64,000 nt of DNA, from positions 3,906,001 through 3,970,000 of the forward strand of contig OZ245881.1 in NCBI GenBank assembly GCA_965229505.1, in the 5' to 3' direction. Shown piece after piece: positions 63,530-64,000 of this stretch. Origin of the DNA: UBA6059 sp040219045. Its GTDB lineage: Bacteria > Bacteroidota > Bacteroidia > Cytophagales > Cyclobacteriaceae. The number at the start of each line of letters is the position of its first letter. Positions within the stretch are counted from its first letter, which is position 1. A program made the translations under genes and the position numbers. The notes under the pieces are model-generated. The model was not told the origin of the DNA. It searched no databases and was given only the letters and a program-made list of their open reading frames with translations.

Positions 63530-64000
63530 AAGATCGATCAACTTTATCAAGGGCTTGTAAGATCATCTTGCAAGCCTTTTTTATTTCATCCTCTGAGATA
63601 ATCAACGGCGGTGCAATACGCATCGAACAATCATTGAATAAAAACCAGTCAGTCAGCAACCCTGACTCCAGAGCCTCATCGATCACCGCTTTCAGAAAGT
63701 CAAAAGACTCCATTTCTACAGCCATCATAAGACCCATATTCCGAATAGAAATAATCCTTGGATGCTTGAGATGATCGTGAAAGAGTTGAGCTTTCCGTGG
63801 TACCTGGTCAAGTAGTTTATCTTCTTGAATGATGTCGATAGTGGCTATTGAAGCAACGGCACTCATTGGGTGACCGCCGAATGTAGAGATGTGACCCAAT
63901 ATCGGATTGTCTTTGAAGACGGCCATGATCTCTCGCGAACTAATGAAGGCTCCAATGGGCATACCGCCTCCCATACCTTTGGCAGCCAGCAAGATGTCGG
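63513..64000 (-). CDS. Class III aminotransferase (acetylornithine/ornithine type), N-terminus outside window
   Basis: Only the C-terminal 162 residues are visible. The stretch LLAAKGMGGGMPIGAFISS carries the Schiff-base Lys, HISTFGGHPMSAVASIATID is the family's Thr/PLP-phosphate region, and GLMMAVEME and SMRIAPPLIISEDEI finish the fold. This is typical of acetylornithine, succinylornithine or 4-aminobutyrate-type aminotransferases of fold type I; the substrate cannot be fixed from this part. The 5' end continues past base 64000. It converges on the aspartyl protease gene with a 17-base overlap. Confidence 0.9.
   Translation of the reverse strand, partial: DILLAAKGMGGGMPIGAFISSREIMAVFKDNPILGHISTFGGHPMSAVASIATIDIIQEDKLLDQVPRKAQLFHDHLKHPRIISIRNMGLMMAVEMESFDFLKAVIDEALESGLLTDWFLFNDCSMRIAPPLIISEDEIKKACKMILQALDKVDRSFRSNS

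Overview
The window looks like chromosomal DNA of a member of the Bacteroidota, most likely the Cytophagales (marine, Reichenbachiella- or Fulvivirga-like). The evidence is the mixture of gene families: about 790-residue FtsX-type permeases without neighbouring ATPases, DUF4421 and DUF1573 proteins, many SPII lipoproteins, ArsS-type arsenosugar genes, eukaryote-like GlnRS, weak or absent Shine-Dalgarno sequences, and a few TAnnTTTG-type -10 elements. No rRNA, tRNA, CRISPR array, prophage or insertion sequence was seen. Genes lie on both strands in short operons.

Layout. 1-6.1 kb: a sirtuin (cut by the left edge) coupled to a small lipoprotein, an AGMO-like membrane di-iron oxygenase, an FtsX-type permease and a LacI regulator. 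6.2-14.6 kb: a five-gene minus-strand block encoding a DUF4421 outer-membrane protein, a PQQ-like beta-propeller, a secreted WD40-caspase, a FecR-like secreted protein and a CHASE2 membrane protein. This is the best candidate for an uncharacterised system. 14.9-17.2 kb: tandem paralogous ATP-grasp enzymes. 17.2-27.2 kb: S10 peptidase, lipoprotein amidohydrolase, GT2, an autoregulated-looking Fic protein with repeated operators, a six-hairpin glycosidase, a HepT/MntA toxin-antitoxin pair and a DUF72 protein. 27.3-40.7 kb: second permease, two unknown secreted proteins, glnS with a coupled zinc-ribbon mini-protein, CPA2 antiporter, aminotransferase, YdeI-like protein, yebC, sodium symporter, murB and an AT-rich orphan. 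40.8-44.3 kb: a second copy of the window's first lipoprotein family, three arsenosugar-associated genes and a MaoC hydratase. 44.6-48.5 kb: third permease, a lipoprotein and a LolD/MacB-type ATPase. 48.5-56.6 kb: pgi, HAD phosphatase/mutase, an ECF sigma factor with a probable membrane partner, a Ca/Na antiporter, a phosphosugar mutase and trpS. 56.7-64 kb: DUF1573 protein, two secreted amidohydrolases, an aspartyl protease with PDZ domain, and an acetylornithine-type aminotransferase cut by the right edge.

The most unexpected signal is not a gene. A 10-mer family, TTCYGRTARG, occurs about 40 times (roughly one expected by chance), in both orientations, in several reading frames and between genes. 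Positions 4 and 9 covary as C/G or T/A in 37 of 40 copies by eye. It resembles a DNA-uptake-type or other genome-wide DNA signal, and one inverted pair forms a hairpin just after the fic gene.
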